Shown: positions 42,175 to 54,770, numbered from the stretch's first letter. The stretch is DNA of 64,000 nucleotides from Molanna angustata (GCA_963576475.1 OY754981.1:18814570-18878569), one strand, 5' to 3'. Numbers and translations: made by a program. Notes: generated by a model not told the origin, from the letters alone.

Positions 42175-42612
42175 TCTTCTTCTGCTTGTTCTAGTACTGG
42201 GTACTGTTGGTTCTCGGATTCACTCCTGGGACGCGGATGTCCAGCTGTCCTTACATCACTTTGGCGGTCGTCCAGGGGGTCTGCTGGTTGACGGTATCTC
42301 GTCTGCCGCTATTTTCACCACTCTCACTGAAACCGCTCTTTCGACGTGATCTCTCCAATAACGTCTTCTGTTTCTACCCCATCGCACGACATCCTCAGCA
42401 TTGCAGATCCTCCGAATCTCGGAGTTTCGCACTCTGTCTCGGATGGTTAAACCTGCGATGGGGCGGAGAGTTTTCATCTCGGTGGTTCGCAAGAGACTCT
42501 TTGTTCTCGTGGTGTCGGCTCTGGTTTCGATGCCATATGTCATTATTGGCCTTACGCAGGTCTTATATATCTTCATTTTGCTTTCTTTCAACATGTGTTG
42601 GTTTCTCCATAA
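42175..42612 (-). mobile_element. RTE-like LINE 3' fragment with 10-bp TSD
   Basis: The minus strand encodes IYKTCVRPIMTYGIETRADT, SLLRTTEMKTLRPIAGLTIR, RDRVRNSEIRRICNAEDVVR and STSRPPGRPPK, then a stop created by a change in the usual RW codons, then KDSWTSASQE out to a CTTCTTCTT (GAA on the minus strand) tail. AGGTAAAACT flanks it at 42165-42174 and 42613-42622. It is very similar to 61502-62026. Confidence 0.9.
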
Positions 42613-43579
42613 AGGTAAAACTAATTATATTTATAGTCTTGTATGATTTATATTATAATTATTATAGAATTATTAGTTTAAACGCAAGCTCAAGGACACA
42701 AAAAAGGCAAAACGGATATTAAGTTACTAAAGAATCAATTAAAAATCTTTAGCACCTATTTTGACTAAGGATTCGTCTACAAATATTTTTCCTTGTCAAT
42801 AGAATTGTTTATGATGCATTGACCCTAACTCTTGTATTTGAACATTTACAGAATTTTACAACGCAGTAAGGTAAATGACACGCAGAGTTTAAAAACGGTT
42901 CTGTTGGCATTTCGTTAGGCACATGTCATAAGATTTGATTACAATTTGATGATAATATATTATAATTTAATCGAATTGAGTCCTTTAACAAATAAGCAGT
43001 TTCGATTCACACGTTTCTCTATCGAGCACTGATCAAATTAACACAGAATTCCGCCGCAGTAGATAATTAGGGAAAAGTGAAAAAAAAATACAAACAATTG
43101 TAACAACGGGTGTATGGGTAAGTAGTCTTGCCATTTAAGGTGAATTAAAAATGTATGATTTCCTAAACGAAGCTCACATAAAACCTTTGTGAGGTATAAT
43201 AAAACAGCGCGGATAAAACATTGGGACATTTAAATAAAACATCGGTTGTACGATAGGACACATGGAGTTCTTGCGTCACCATAAACATGCATTATTTAAC
43301 TTGAGGATCCACACGGGGAGTTGCTAAATTACGTGGAACCGAAATTTTCTTAGCTTCCATTCCGTTCGATAAAGGGTCGTGACTACCAAAGAAACGAAAA
43401 CATTTTTTTACTACACACGAGTATATCTTATATCTTGCGGAATTTTAAAAAAGATTCGGTTTTTTTCTTTGTTACAAATGCGAATTAAGGTGTACTATAT
43501 TTTTTTATTTCGGTGCTGTCGTTATGAATAAGTAGAATTATTTAAAGATGCTTCTTTCTCCATGTGGATACTTTAAGAC

Positions 43580-44375
43580 GAGGGGATGGTTTCACTTTTT
43601 TGTGTGTGGGCGTGTCCCTTATGACTTTTGATCCGCTTGATGCACACAACTCAAAATTTCATAAAATATAGAAAATTTTAGGCATACAAAACTTTTATAC
43701 TCATCATCATCATCATCATCAGTGGCTCCACAGCCCAAGATGGGCTTTGGTTTGCTCAAGGAATCGTCTCCATTGCACCCTGTCCACAGTCTTTTCTCAT
43801 TAATTCCGCACACCGGCTATCTGAAGGTCATATTCCACTCTGTTGTGATGATTCTTATCGTTTGGACGATATTTGGTTCCTTGAATAGGCTCTCTAGTTC
43901 GTGGTTGTTCCTGATTCTCCACGTGCCTTGATCGCAGAGGGGACCAAAATTTTTTCTCTCGAAAACCAGTGACTTTTATACTCAGAATTATGAATTTTCG
44001 TTCAAGTCAGGGGTTATCAACATTTCAATTTTTATTATGTATTTCCACAGATGTATCTCAATAACCATTAAAACTAGAACGCAAAAAAATAAAAATTCAG
44101 ATAAATACAATATCTCAAACCTTTTGTATAAAAAAATCCAGGGTTTCTTAAGTTTTTTTACTAAATATTTTTTAAAATTATTTTTTGAAAATATCGAGAA
44201 ACGCTGAAACACACCAAGTAGATAATTTAATTATCTATAAAAAATATGCACATTATAGTAGTACATCTAAATGCTTTGGTAATTTTTGTAATTATTGAAT
44301 TTAGTGACGACATCGATTCATATAATTTGTATGGCAAAATACACATTATCTACGAGTCTTTATAGTTTAGTCTGA
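43580..44375 (+). mobile_element. HINE-like element, internal fragment, split by a LINE insertion
   Basis: It holds GTGTCCCTTATGACTTTTGA, TCCGCTTGATGC, then (after the LINE) CAGAATTATGAATTTTCG, CAGGGGTTATCAAC, CCAGGGTTTCTTAAG, CTGAAACAC, TTTAGTGACGACATCG. The same order as 39300-39800. Both HINE termini are missing. Confidence 0.75.
43703..43971 (-). mobile_element. LINE 3' fragment nested in a HINE copy, 12-bp TSD
   Basis: ACTTTTATACTC occurs at 43691-43702 and 43972-43983. Between them lies a minus-strand LINE 3' end with an ATGATGATG tail at the left edge and the GLWSH-type ORF end (as at 56440). A 12-bp duplication, 3' tail and 5' truncation are the marks of target-primed reverse transcription. 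Confidence 0.9.
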
Positions 44376-44400
44376 CATCACAATTGAAAGAAGAGACTAA

Positions 44401-45158
44401 TGGTGACTTTCACCAACGTCCCCTAACTCTTAAGTGCTACCTGAGAATTCTTATGTAGCACCTAACGTGAATTTTCGTTTCACCACCTATATAAGAGTTA
44501 CTTAAGATGCTAAGAGCCCCCTTATTCTGGGGAGCCGATTTCCGCCACCTAAACGAATACTTAAGAAACAACTGTCAAAATGACAGTCAGTATATAGCCA
44601 TTTAGTAGCAAAATATTGTCAATTGTGTTTGTAATTTTGATTTTTCGTCGATTTACACGCATTTTGAAAATAAAAATGAATACGATTATAAATGCCGTAA
44701 TGTTTCAAACTCTCATCGACGGTAAAATTTGGTTGCCGTTTTCTTTCGATTGGCATTTCCTAAAATACAAGACAAAATTGCTAAATGATGTCCTCAATAT
44801 TTATGTATAACATTATTGCATTTTTAGGCATTGAATATACATATTATTAGTAATAGCACAAGTAATAGTTACTTATTAACGAGAAAATAACTAAAATCAA
44901 CTAAACGAAAACTGAATTATTTGGAAATGTTGAACGAAATCACAACGTAATTGACAGAAAGTGACATTCAAAGAAAAAACATGATGCATTCCAAATACAA
45001 ATGTTGCCACTGTATAAACAAAAAAAAATCGTTTTGAATTCCTAGCTAGGGAACAGATAAAATAGACTGGTGAAAACCAAACGATACGTTAGGGGCTACC
45101 TAAGCTTAGGTGATACCCAGCTATGTGACAGTTTAGGTAACGTTGGTGAAAGTCACCA
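44401..45158. mobile_element. PIF/Harbinger-like MITE, 758 bp, TSD TAA
   Basis: The inverted ends TGGTGACTTTCACCAACGT and ACGTTGGTGAAAGTCACCA are perfect for 19 bp and are flanked by TAA on both sides (44398-44400, 45159-45161). Inside are no transposase motifs; a 64-codon frame at 44616 is not recognised. A TNA target duplication and this TIR size suit the Harbinger superfamily. Confidence 0.85.
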
Positions 45159-45739
45159 TAAGAGACATATAAAATAATAAAACACACTTGGTGATACCTA
45201 GGTACATTTAATAATGGTTGAAAAAACACATATTTTGGTAAAACAAAATACATCTAGGAAGAAAGAGAGATTGGTTCACAATATATGCAATGTATATTCT
45301 ATGCATCTATCTATAAATCTATGTAACTTTCTTGTTAAACCACGATATATTTTCAATACATTAAATATGTAATTTTATTGAACCAATTCTGTACTGGTTT
45401 CAGAATGCACTGCACGATTTTAACATAACTATAGATATGTATATTACACATGTACACAAATTCACTCTTTTGAGTTCAACATAAATGTAGAACACGAGTT
45501 GTGGACGATAAACTTAAATATGAAACCATTGAATGTGAGATTCAAGTTTAAAGTCATGTTTTTTTAACAACATAATCAAATCTATGAAAAGTACACAGTG
45601 AAATAATTTTTTATTTAGATAAAATAAACCTACTTATTTTTTTGAAAAATTTGGTATAGAACGCTCAGAAAAAATGTAATTAGATTAATTATGTAATCTA
45701 AGAAGAATTTGAAATAGAACGCTAAGTAGAATTTGTAGT

Positions 45740-46110
45740 AGAACGCTAAGAAGAATTTGTAATAGATCGATTTATGACAGGGTAAGAAATGAGGACACAA
45801 GGAAGTATATAAGATTAAGAAAGATGTAATTCACAGAATTAAAGTTAACACATTGAGATGGTTTAGCCACTTGGGAAGAAAATATGTATACAAATCTGAC
45901 AGGAACGGAATAAGAGGTCGGGGGCACCCAAGAAAAAGATGGCACGACTATGTGAACGATATTCTGAAAGACGGAAATGTAAGAAGCGTGAGCAACACAT
46001 GAACATGAATGAGACGATTCATGAATTTTGATGAGGAGATAAATGGGTGTCAACATAGAAAAATGTGCCTACCTCGTAAGGGATGGTTTGCTGGTGTGTA
46101 TGTATGAAAA
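45740..46110 (+). mobile_element. LINE 3' fragment (family of 33326-35790)
   Basis: Frames read YDRVRNEDTRKYIRLRKM-like, VNTLRWFSHLGRKYVY, RGRGHPRKRWHDYVNDILKD, then the 3' UTR motif TACCTCGTAAGGGATGG and GTGTATGTATG. Several frameshifts and stops. Confidence 0.75.
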
Positions 46111-46139
46111 ATAAGAAAAAATAAGAAAAAAAATCTGAA

Positions 46140-46450
46140 TGGTAATTTTGGGGTCCATGGTGACACAGAGGGCTATAGAGAGAAGGATGTTGAACATCTC
46201 TTAAATATATGTCCTAATAGGTGACATCCCAAAAACTAATAGGTGGATAAGACAGCAGAGTCACCGCTCAGAAATGGAAATCGGCTGGACACATTGCCAG
46301 ATATGCAGATGGTCAGACTGCATCATAGCAGTGGCAGGGAGCAGTTGGAAGCGGGTGCCCCAGGAAAGAGAGGAGTGGAAGAAGATGGGGGTGACTTATA
46401 TTCAACTATGGATGCAAACGGGCTGATGATGAAGAAGAAGGAGAATTTTG
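46140..46450 (+). mobile_element. LINE 3' fragment (family of 26240-26857), strongly eroded
   Basis: Fragments such as VTQRAIERRMLNIS-like, QKWKSAGHIARYADGQTA, KRGVEEDGGDLYSTMDANG, and a final GATGATGAAGAAGAAGG. These follow the C-terminal order of the element at 26414-26857, with many stops. Confidence 0.6.
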
Positions 46451-46632
46451 GGGTTCTCTATAATTTAAGGTACAATATACAATATAATTCAACGAGTTTT
46501 TTCATTTTTTCAAACAATGAATATATTATGTGTTCTTGTAACAAATAGGTTAGACTACATCCTTATATACATACCTGTTTTAAACTAAGCAAAATTTACT
46601 AGTTAAAACATCTATACATTAGTATAGACGGT

Positions 46633-46695
46633 CATACCATCACGCCATGACTCTGTTATTGGTGTAGGCAGAGAGAGAACCGAGTGCTACACACT
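46633..46695 (-). mobile_element. LINE 3' terminal fragment (family of 33326-35790)
   Basis: The minus strand reads GTAGCACTCGGTTCTCTCTC, TGCC and CATGGCGTGATGGTATGACC. Only the terminal 60 bp remain. Confidence 0.6.
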
Positions 46696-46947
46696 TATAT
46701 TGGTGATATTACAATTAGATGGTAGAAATGTATAGACAACGATGGTAAATATTTTTATTATTAAATATATTTCATCCTACAACATTTTTTTTATAATTTC
46801 TAGTACGACGGTAATTTCATACTTCAACCCCTAATAATTGTATTAAATAATCACCTCACTCACATTCATACATCTTTTTATACTTGCTCGTCTTTGTGTC
46901 GGTATAATGATTCAAAATAACTGGTTTAGTGTAAAGTATTTTTTTAA

Positions 46948-47105
46948 AGAATGAATATGTCCTTGGAATAAGTACATATACATTGCCTAGCTAATCATAG
47001 CAGTAATGCTAGTGCTATAGGTGACCGAAATCGGTTGTGGTAGGATTCGAACTCGCGACCACTGGATTACTAACCCAGCGCTCTAACCGCTCTGCCATCA
47101 CCCAT
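46948..47105 (-). mobile_element. tRNA-derived SINE (family 2), copy 1
   Basis: The minus strand starts ATGGGTGATGGCAGAGCGGT (box A), then GCGCTGGGTTAGTAATCCAG and box B GTCGCGAGTTCGAATCC. It then runs into ACCGATTTCGGTCACC and a tRNA-unrelated body. The acceptor stem does not pair, so it is a SINE head rather than a tRNA gene. A second copy lies at 54784-54951. Confidence 0.82.
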
Positions 47106-47200
47106 CTAAATTAATTGTATTTGATTATTTATTAACTTCTTATATAATAATGTGTACAATGGCGGGTTAATTGCCATTAGGCAATTTCTTCCAACCAACC
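47106..47200 (-). mobile_element. LINE 3' tail remnant (family of 24545-25339)
   Basis: TGTACAATGGCGGGTTAATT followed by GCCATTAGGCAATTTCTTCC matches 9470-9520 and 24590-24640. Nothing of the ORF remains. It directly adjoins the SINE at 46948-47105. Confidence 0.65.
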
Positions 47201-49254
47201 AAAGCAATATGAGGCCATAAATAGTATTGTGGTAAATTTATAAAAAAACGAGTTTTTTACAAAACAATTTTTTTTAAATGTTCATCTTGAAGCTTTGTTA
47301 TATATATAATATACAGATGTATCACCCCTTACATAAATCCAGGTAGAGAAGTTGTGTTTGAAAGAATGAATACTGATGAGATACGGTAGAAGTATTTGCA
47401 CTAAGATTTATCTTTGTGGTGCAACAAGATTATAGCTAAATTAAAACGAGGGGAAGAGATTCGAAGAAAAAAATGATTTGATATACCGCCCATCTCTAGA
47501 GGAGCATTTGTTATTCTGCTTTGTGAAGGGTTTATGACATCGAAAAATTAAATAAAACAAATATAAAAAATCGTTTCTTTTATGTATGTAGGTATATGAA
47601 CACTTACTTGAAATACATATTTATAGTGCAAATGCATCATAAATTATGGGCGGACAGAACTAACACAAATACTTAGTATTCAACAATAACTACTTAAATA
47701 ATTCAAAATTAAATTTATTAACAACATTTGTGACTATGCCGTATTGTGTAAATATGCCGTTTGAGTAACACATAAAAATATTTGATTTGATTTGGGAAGC
47801 AAGTGATTCATATTAATTACACCACAAATTACACTAACATAGTTAACTAGTCTATTTCTATGGTTCTGAAATAAAAATCGCGTCAGAGATTGGATTTATG
47901 ACAGGTATTATGGCGGACATTGGGATCTGATTGATCTGTGTTGTGTGAGCTTAAGTATATGTTTGTTGAGGTAATGATTGTGATTGCAGAAAGTTGGGAT
48001 TGTGTACATATTTAGTGTGGAACGGGAACAATCACCTGATTCATAATTGCATATGAAAATTGTAAACTGCTAGTCTTAGAACAGGATTTCCTAGTTACTT
48101 ATTGTTGACTTATTGATTTATTGTTGTCATCATAAATATGGTGTGATAAAAGGTAAATAAATAATAAAGATTGCAATTAAATTATAACGTACGATTTTAT
48201 TATAGAATCTCATTTCGTCATGGTTTTGTCCTTCTTCAGTTCAGACAAATTTGTGTAAAAGTAATTTTTTGTTCAGTCTGGATCTGTGAGATAATGAATA
48301 TCACGTCTCAAAAATGTGGCATCTTATTATTAGTTGCATGTTATTTGATACAGTAGGTACTACTTATCTATAAGTAGCCAAAAAAAGTGATATGTAATAA
48401 ATATAACGAATGATAATCTTGGCTCAGTCTGTCCATTAACCACCTATGGACGCTTGCCGAGCTTCACGAACGTTAATATTCAGAGTAGGTGCCTAACGAA
48501 ATTCATAGTCTTCCATTTTCAAACCACAGTGTTCTATAATCGGTCGCACAATGTTAGAAAATAAATAAGTGTAGTGAGTTTGTTCATATTAGAGGACTGA
48601 TGCTTTCATTGTTTACAAAAAAAAAAAAAACTTCTCAATAGATGGCGTTACAAAATGGCTTCTTCGTTACTTCATAGATGGCAACAATAAAAATGTCATA
48701 TTTTCAAACGATCTATTTCTCGTTATTAAAATATATTGAACATTCAAAATTGCAATGATAAGGGAACTCAATAAGAAGGCATAATTGGTGAACGTTGCGC
48801 AAGTGCGTAAAGTGATCACGTAAACCAGCCGATGACAGGTCGTAAGCTCTGAGTTCCTGGTTTTCCTATAAAATTCCAAATTCGTCTCTATTGATCTGTT
48901 AAAAATTTGTCAAAAAATATCATTTGACTCCCAACACGGAAAAAAATCCAATGTTTGCGTATATACAAACATTAAAACAAATATTCGATTTAATATTAGA
49001 GATTTAGGCACTTTGTTTTATAAGAGACCTATATACTGTTATTTTGTTCTAAGTTTTATTTTATTTACAATAAATTACTTGGGTATTATCTAATTAATTT
49101 TCACTGATAAAAAAACATGAAATCCTTTGAATGTTTGTAGATTTAAAACATGTTTCCAATTTAAGCATTCCATGAAAAATGAATAAGATTTTTTGTATAC
49201 GCAGAGGCCTAATAAGGTTGCATAGATGCATTTTAAATGAATAAAAAGTAACAC
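47201..49254. other. Intergenic sequence, no gene seen
   Basis: AT-rich; several short frames lack recognisable content. Nothing with a partner in the window. Confidence 0.35.
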
Positions 49255-49650
49255 TTACCAACAATATAGGGTTAACACCACTCTTCTCATTTCTTTTCTT
49301 CAGCGGGACGACACACTTTAACAAAAATAACGAACTTTTTAACGGGGACAAGACTATTATCTCAGATAGAAAGGAGTACTTTTTGATTGCGTGCCGTTGA
49401 TTTGAAACAGAATGTCGACTCGGCGGGAAAAGTTTTCGATACAAACCATAGAAAAAGCGCGCGCTCAATTTTGCGAGGGGAAACTATTTGCAATTCAAAT
49501 TCGGAATTCCTACGGGGTGTGTTCGACTATTAACACAATCTTTTCGTTTCCTTTTGATAAACTCCCGAAAGGGGTCCGATAGGCGGGTGACGGGGGAGGA
49601 GGAAATGGCGGGAATTTCTTAGTTCTTATTTTGAAATACAAATTTTTAAG
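49255..49650 (-). promoter_or_regulatory. CpG-rich candidate promoter and first exon (minus strand)
   Basis: This block is much richer in GC and CpG than its surroundings (AAAGCGCGCGCTC, GGCGGGTGACGGGGGAGGAG, GGCGGGAATT). On the minus strand it leads into an ORF-bearing stretch (49094-49468) that contains a consensus donor TTG/GTAAGTGTT at about 49255. This could be a promoter and 5' exon of a gene on the minus strand. No downstream coding exon is recognised and the peptide is unfamiliar. Confidence 0.3.
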
Positions 49651-50129
49651 ATCATTTCCAGAGATATGTTCTGTAGCGTTTCGGTGCGCGGATCGAATCA
49701 GATAATTTGCATATTTTAATAAATGAGATTTTTTTCTTCATCTTTATAGCTGATAAATTTTATAGTATGTACTAGGTACCTATTTACTCTTTGTATGTTA
49801 TTTCTTATATTATACATGAAAACTAACCAATAACAAAATTGTAAAATAATGAATATAATTTATTTGTAAGATATTTTGATTAAATATTTAGAGAGACTGA
49901 AAATAGTGAAAAGAATGTGGAGAATGAATCCAGATATAAATTATACAGAGGATATTACTGATTTTAGATTGCCAATGTGATCACTTAACATAATCGCGCA
50001 AGATTCACGAGATGATCACAACATCAATGAAACGAGATGCTTGACAACTAATGCTTTGAGTACTAATCCCTTACTTAAAAGTATGCATCATAATATACCT
50101 ATTCTCGTGGAAACAAAATTGTTAAAAAC
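49651..50129. other. Intergenic sequence, no feature seen
   Basis: AT-rich; nothing recognised. Confidence 0.35.
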
Positions 50130-50700
50130 GGTGTTTGTTTCATAATTTTGCAGTTTGCATAAGCCTATGGGTGGAAAAATTAAGTTGACTTTTTTTTTTA
50201 ATATGTCCACGTAGGGGACGCCAGCTATTAGGATTTGGGTCCATTTTACTCTTCCGAAGAAGCGCACTACGTAGCGTTGAGAGGGGTTTGCAATCTAGAA
50301 AAGAGTTTATTAATTCGGATTCTAAAAAGACCCGGGTTTTACGAAGGCGGAAACACAGAATTCGGAAGATCGTTCCACAGTCGGGCTGCTGTATTAATAA
50401 AGGAGTTCGAGAAGCGACTTGTTCGTATATGTTGAAGGTCCACTGTGAATGGGTGCTGCAATTGAGTGAAGCGAGTGACTCTTTTGCGAGTGGGTGGAGG
50501 AGGGACCAAAGATGCAAGTTCTTCTGAGCAATTCCCGTGGTAGTATCTATAGAATAAACTTAAAATACCAACTCTGCGTCTGTGTTCTAGTGATTGCAAT
50601 CCATCAGTCAGTGATGGATCATCAATCAGACGTATAGCACGCCTTTGGACAGCGTCGAGGGTATTCAGTAGGTATATATGATCAGCACTTGGAAAGCTAT
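50130..50700 (-). mobile_element. LINE ORF C-terminal fragment, frameshifted
   Basis: The minus strand reads LLNTLDAVQRRAIRLIDDPS, LTDGLQSLEHRRRVGILSLF, YRYYHGNCSEELASLVPPP, RTSRFSNSFINTAARLWNDL, PNSVFPPS, then a frameshift and LFRIRINKLLSRLQ. This is the conserved end of Jockey/CR1-type ORFs (HRRxVxxLSxFYRxYHGxCSxEL, LWNxLPxxVFP). 5' and 3' ends are missing. Confidence 0.87.
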
Positions 50701-50929
50701 TTAAAAATACATGGCTCTACCTACAGACATTTTGTCAACTGTGATTGTTACCTAATAATATAATTCTACAGGATTAAAATATTACGGTAATGGATGAATA
50801 TTAAACGTCGTTCAAAAAGTGGAAAAGTCTACATATATGTTTTTTAATATTTATTAGACTTTTTCATTCATTTTGTAAGTGTATGTTTAGCCTCTTCTGT
50901 TTATGCTGTAGAAATGAGATAACCAAGAA

Positions 50930-51335
50930 AATTATGTAATTGAACGATATAATATGATAGAATAAAAAATGAGAACATAAGGAAAGAATACAAGACAAAG
51001 AAAGATATTAAAAGTAAAATGAAAGTGAATGGCCTGAGGTGGTTTGGACATATTGAAAGAACGACCGATGAACGACTGACCAAAAAAATATACATGGGTG
51101 TAAGAGATGGAGTGAGTGCAAAGCAGGCGTCGCCCCAGAAATCGATGGCATGACCTTACGGATGATATTTGAAGAGAAGGAAACAAAAGAAGCATGAACA
51201 TGTATGAGACGATGCATGGATGTAAAGAAAGCCAGTAATGTGTGCAAAAATACAGAAGTATGACGCTCGGTTCTCTCTGCTTACCCCGTAAGGGACATGG
51301 CGTGATGGTATGTATGAATGTATGTATGTTTAACA
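50930..51335 (+). mobile_element. LINE 3' fragment (family of 33326-35790)
   Basis: Frames include YDRIKNENIRKEYKTKKDIK, SKMKVNGLRWFGHIERTTDE, RLTKKIYMGVRDGVSAKQAS, RNRWHDLTDDI, CMRRCMDVKKASNVC. The 3' UTR CGGTTCTCTCTGCTTACCCC, GGGACATGGCGTGATGGTAT and TATG repeats complete it. Frameshifts and stops are present. Confidence 0.85.
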
Positions 51336-53699
51336 TCTTCGTCCGATATGCACTCATAGGGAGAGAAACCCCAAATTTGATAATCGCACAAAGCGACAAC
51401 CGCTGTAATGTCCCTGTAATGCATAGTTATTTTTATTTAAAACAGATGTCAGTACGTACGAACAATATACTAGTGTATTAAACCGAGCTGGAATACCCAC
51501 CCTCCGCTCTCGACCACACACATGTATCCAAACCTCTGAATTTTTAAAGATTTATTCAAATTTGGCAGCCGCCGATTCCCGCCTTTGAATTTTCAAAGAG
51601 AAGTATGAAAAAATTATGATGCTACCCGATGCTTGAACACATGGGTAACTTAAAACATTGAAAATATTTTTCTTTGATTAAAAATATCAACTGTGTATAA
51701 TATGCGGGTAGGTACCTACATTTTTATTTTTGTTGAATAAGGATGATAGCAAGGATAAGTGTGATACGAAGATTAAAATAGTATATATATCTTATCCCAT
51801 TCCCATATTATGCATTTTTTTTATCTCCATAGGTTCCTCTCCCTTGGAAACATTGCGGACCAGGAACGCAGGAAAGGCAAGAGATATTTTTACTGCCGGC
51901 GAAGAATTTTTATGTTCGGCTTAATTCAGTTTAATATTCACTCACCGATGGAAAATCGTCCTCACCATATTCCTATTGTGCGACAAAGGGGTCAACAACA
52001 ATTGAAACGAAACCTATGATACGAATATATTTTATTAAAATAAATGTCAAATGTTTAAAGGATATTTGTAAATATTTAAAAAAATGGAAGATCAGTGTTT
52101 TTTTTTTAACTTGACCTTTTAAAATTGTTCACTCTCATTTGTTCATCTTTGGTTAGCAAATATAAACATTTCTCAGAAAAGAACTTCAATATTTGATATA
52201 TTTCTTCAAATAGAAGGAGAAAATGATTATGTTAGCTTTTTCTTTTTCTAATTATAGGTTTATAAATATATTTCATAAATAAGTTATTGAAAAATTTTGC
52301 TTGGGTAAAAGATGTCTTCTATAATTATTATTAAGCAAAACAAACTTATAACGATTTATGCTATTTATCAGGGACACTTCAACGAATATTACAAATGAAG
52401 AATAAAAATCCCTAATTATAAGGAATATCTTGTTTTTAAGGTAGGTATAACAACACTAAATCCAATCATACAAACTAGACCACGATTTCTTTTAGTTTGT
52501 ATGGTTTACATACATGTCGATCTATTAAACAAAACGCGCTCTACATACTTAAATGTTGTATATATTTAGGTACCTATGCAATTTATTACTTAGAAAAGTG
52601 CTTTTTAGATGGATAAAAAACAGTGTGACTGCTTGATTTATAAAAACATTATATTTATAAAAATATATACTCATTTTTATAAAAAAAACAACATTTTATT
52701 TCACTGTACTAAATAAATCAATATTACATTTAAATTTATATTATAACAATGGTAATTTGAATTATATTTTACACTCTCCAAATTATTTCACATATGACCT
52801 AATGTTTAAAGATATATATTTTTTAAATCATATCATGTGTTCGACGATTTGCCACCTCTGCGATTTTAATAACTAGAGGTTATTGTTGATTTATTGCTAT
52901 TCATCAAAACGAACGGAGGCATTCCAAGAATACATCAGATCCGTTGTGCGGTGGACACCCTGTATTGTTCCGTTACCAGGGGAATCTACCATACTCTACT
53001 TATTATACATTATACACCTCTGTACATCTTATTGACTCCTGCTATGTGCATATTTTAGTAACATTTAAATTTACCCACTATACACCATCTTTCAAAATTC
53101 GATTTATTTCTCACTCAATTCTTTGCGCTTTTAGCACTGAACACTGAAGACACAGAGAGGCTCGACGATAAAAACAAAGAACAATTTTTCTGCATCGAAC
53201 AAAATTACCACTTTTCATCAATTGTAGGACATCTTTCCAATTTAATATGTATGGTGTTCTGATATGCTTGTAATAACTATTTAAGATTTTGAGACATTGG
53301 TCAGTATGTTATCTAGCTAAGTACCTAATTGAAATCATTCCAGAAATTCATTAATACATAACCAAACCACCTTAATTCATGAAACGTAAATAGATGTAAA
53401 TAAACCTGACGAAGCAATATTAACAAAGCAAAAAAATGTTATTTATGTGTTAAAAAAAAAGTAAAAAAGCAATAAGTAAAAAAATGTAGGTACAATTTTA
53501 TAATGATGTGCCATCATGTGAATATTTCTTATTTATTTAAAAATATTGAAAAACAAAACATTACAAAACAAAATTCTTAAATGATAACTTTAACTATTTT
53601 TGATGACATGTTTCATAATTAAATGTTTATATTACATAATATATTTCAACTTGGTCATAGTGCCTTGAATTTATGTACTTTAAAAATAAATATATTATT
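51336..53699. other. Intergenic sequence, no gene recognised
   Basis: Mostly AT-rich. A short GC-richer island at 51830-52010 follows CTCCATAG and contains an open 69-codon frame rich in Arg. Another at 52910-52990 (CGTTGTGCGGTGGACACCC) is unexplained. Neither is recognised. Confidence 0.3.
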
Positions 53700-54150
53700 T
53701 ATATTTAGAATTATTTTCCAAGGGCATATTTGTACGAAGTGTGTCATGGTATCCCGAGGAAAATCAATATTTAGGAAGTTAGTTTTTGGTTCGTTTGCCC
53801 CGGGCGTGATCTGACCATACAAGCACCTACTTATTATCAACCTTCCCGAAATTACCAAGACCGACGTGCACATCGCGAAAAGGGTCTAATCATTTAGTTT
53901 TTCACATTTCAACTGATGTATACTCATTTTGGACTTTTCTTCGTCTTCAAAATGAACGAGGACACACTTTGATACCTTGAGGGACGCCGCCGCTTTGGTG
54001 TGTGTCCGATGTCCGAACGTGACGTCACGTATCTAAAGCTCTTCCACGCGTCTCCAGATGTCTCCACGTGTTGTAGGGGCGGGTCACACGTACGTACAAA
54101 ACTTACGCCGGATTCTCACGTAAATGTATATAAAACATTCAAATTACTGT
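53700..54150. promoter_or_regulatory. CpG-rich region with CRE- and E-box-like sites
   Basis: CpG-dense sequence in an AT-rich background. GTGACGTCACGT contains a palindromic CRE core (TGACGTCA); nearby are TCCACGTGTTG (E-box CACGTG), GGGGCGGGTC and ACGTACGTAC. This combination looks like a promoter or enhancer. No coding exon is recognised on either side, so the target gene and strand are unknown. Confidence 0.35.
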
Positions 54151-54384
54151 TTATCGAAAAAAAAATGGATCAACGAAGCCCTCCTACCATTATGACAACT
54201 TGAAACTTTCAACATAGCGCGACTAATTGGTATATTTTTGCAGCTCAATATGAAACGATTTATTTTTATTTAACGTAATAAAAATAAGTGGTTAAGTCGT
54301 TTAAATTATTTGAGGTTACGATTGTTGGCAGGATACCGGACCTATTCTGTGAATATGCTTCTGAATACACCAATTATTTTTATA

Positions 54385-54770
54385 CTAGTTGTATGTAGCT
54401 CATGAGATCCAACTGTCGATGGCAATAATATTTATAGTTGAAGAATACATACCAAACTTAAATCCAAATTATTCAATATTTTAACACATTATTTTGATTT
54501 CTATACAAAACATGTACGTCAGGATAGGGTAGTGTGGAGGGCAGTTCTTTTTTCCTATCCCGAATATGTATAGGTTGATGATTTGTATGTATGTATGGAG
54601 ATTAACATTCGAACTATTGAGAGACCCTGTAGATATTGTGTATATAGCCCGATACAGCCATAGAAATTGTATGAAACGATGTCGTCCCTAAATTCAATTC
54701 AATCGCCGATCATGTCTTGAGACTTTGACGATCTGTAAAGAGAAATAAACTCTCTTGAACAAATCGACGG
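54385..54770 (-). mobile_element. HINE-like element, internally deleted copy
   Basis: It starts CTAGTTGTATGTAGCTCATG then ATCCAACTGTCGATGG. It keeps GTGTGGAGGGCAGTTC and GTCGTCCCTAAATTC, then jumps to GAGAAATAAACTCTC and AACAAATCGACGG. Both termini remain but most of the body is lost (386 bp instead of about 1 kb). Confidence 0.78.

Noticed and set aside
46948..47105. tRNA-Thr(AGT)-like gene on the minus strand
   Set aside because: A and B boxes and an anticodon-like arm are present, but the acceptor stem does not pair and the sequence continues into a body shared with 54784-54951, so it is a SINE.
51810..52019. Possible exon after CTCCATAG
   Set aside because: Acceptor is weak, no consistent donor, and the Arg-rich peptide is not recognised.
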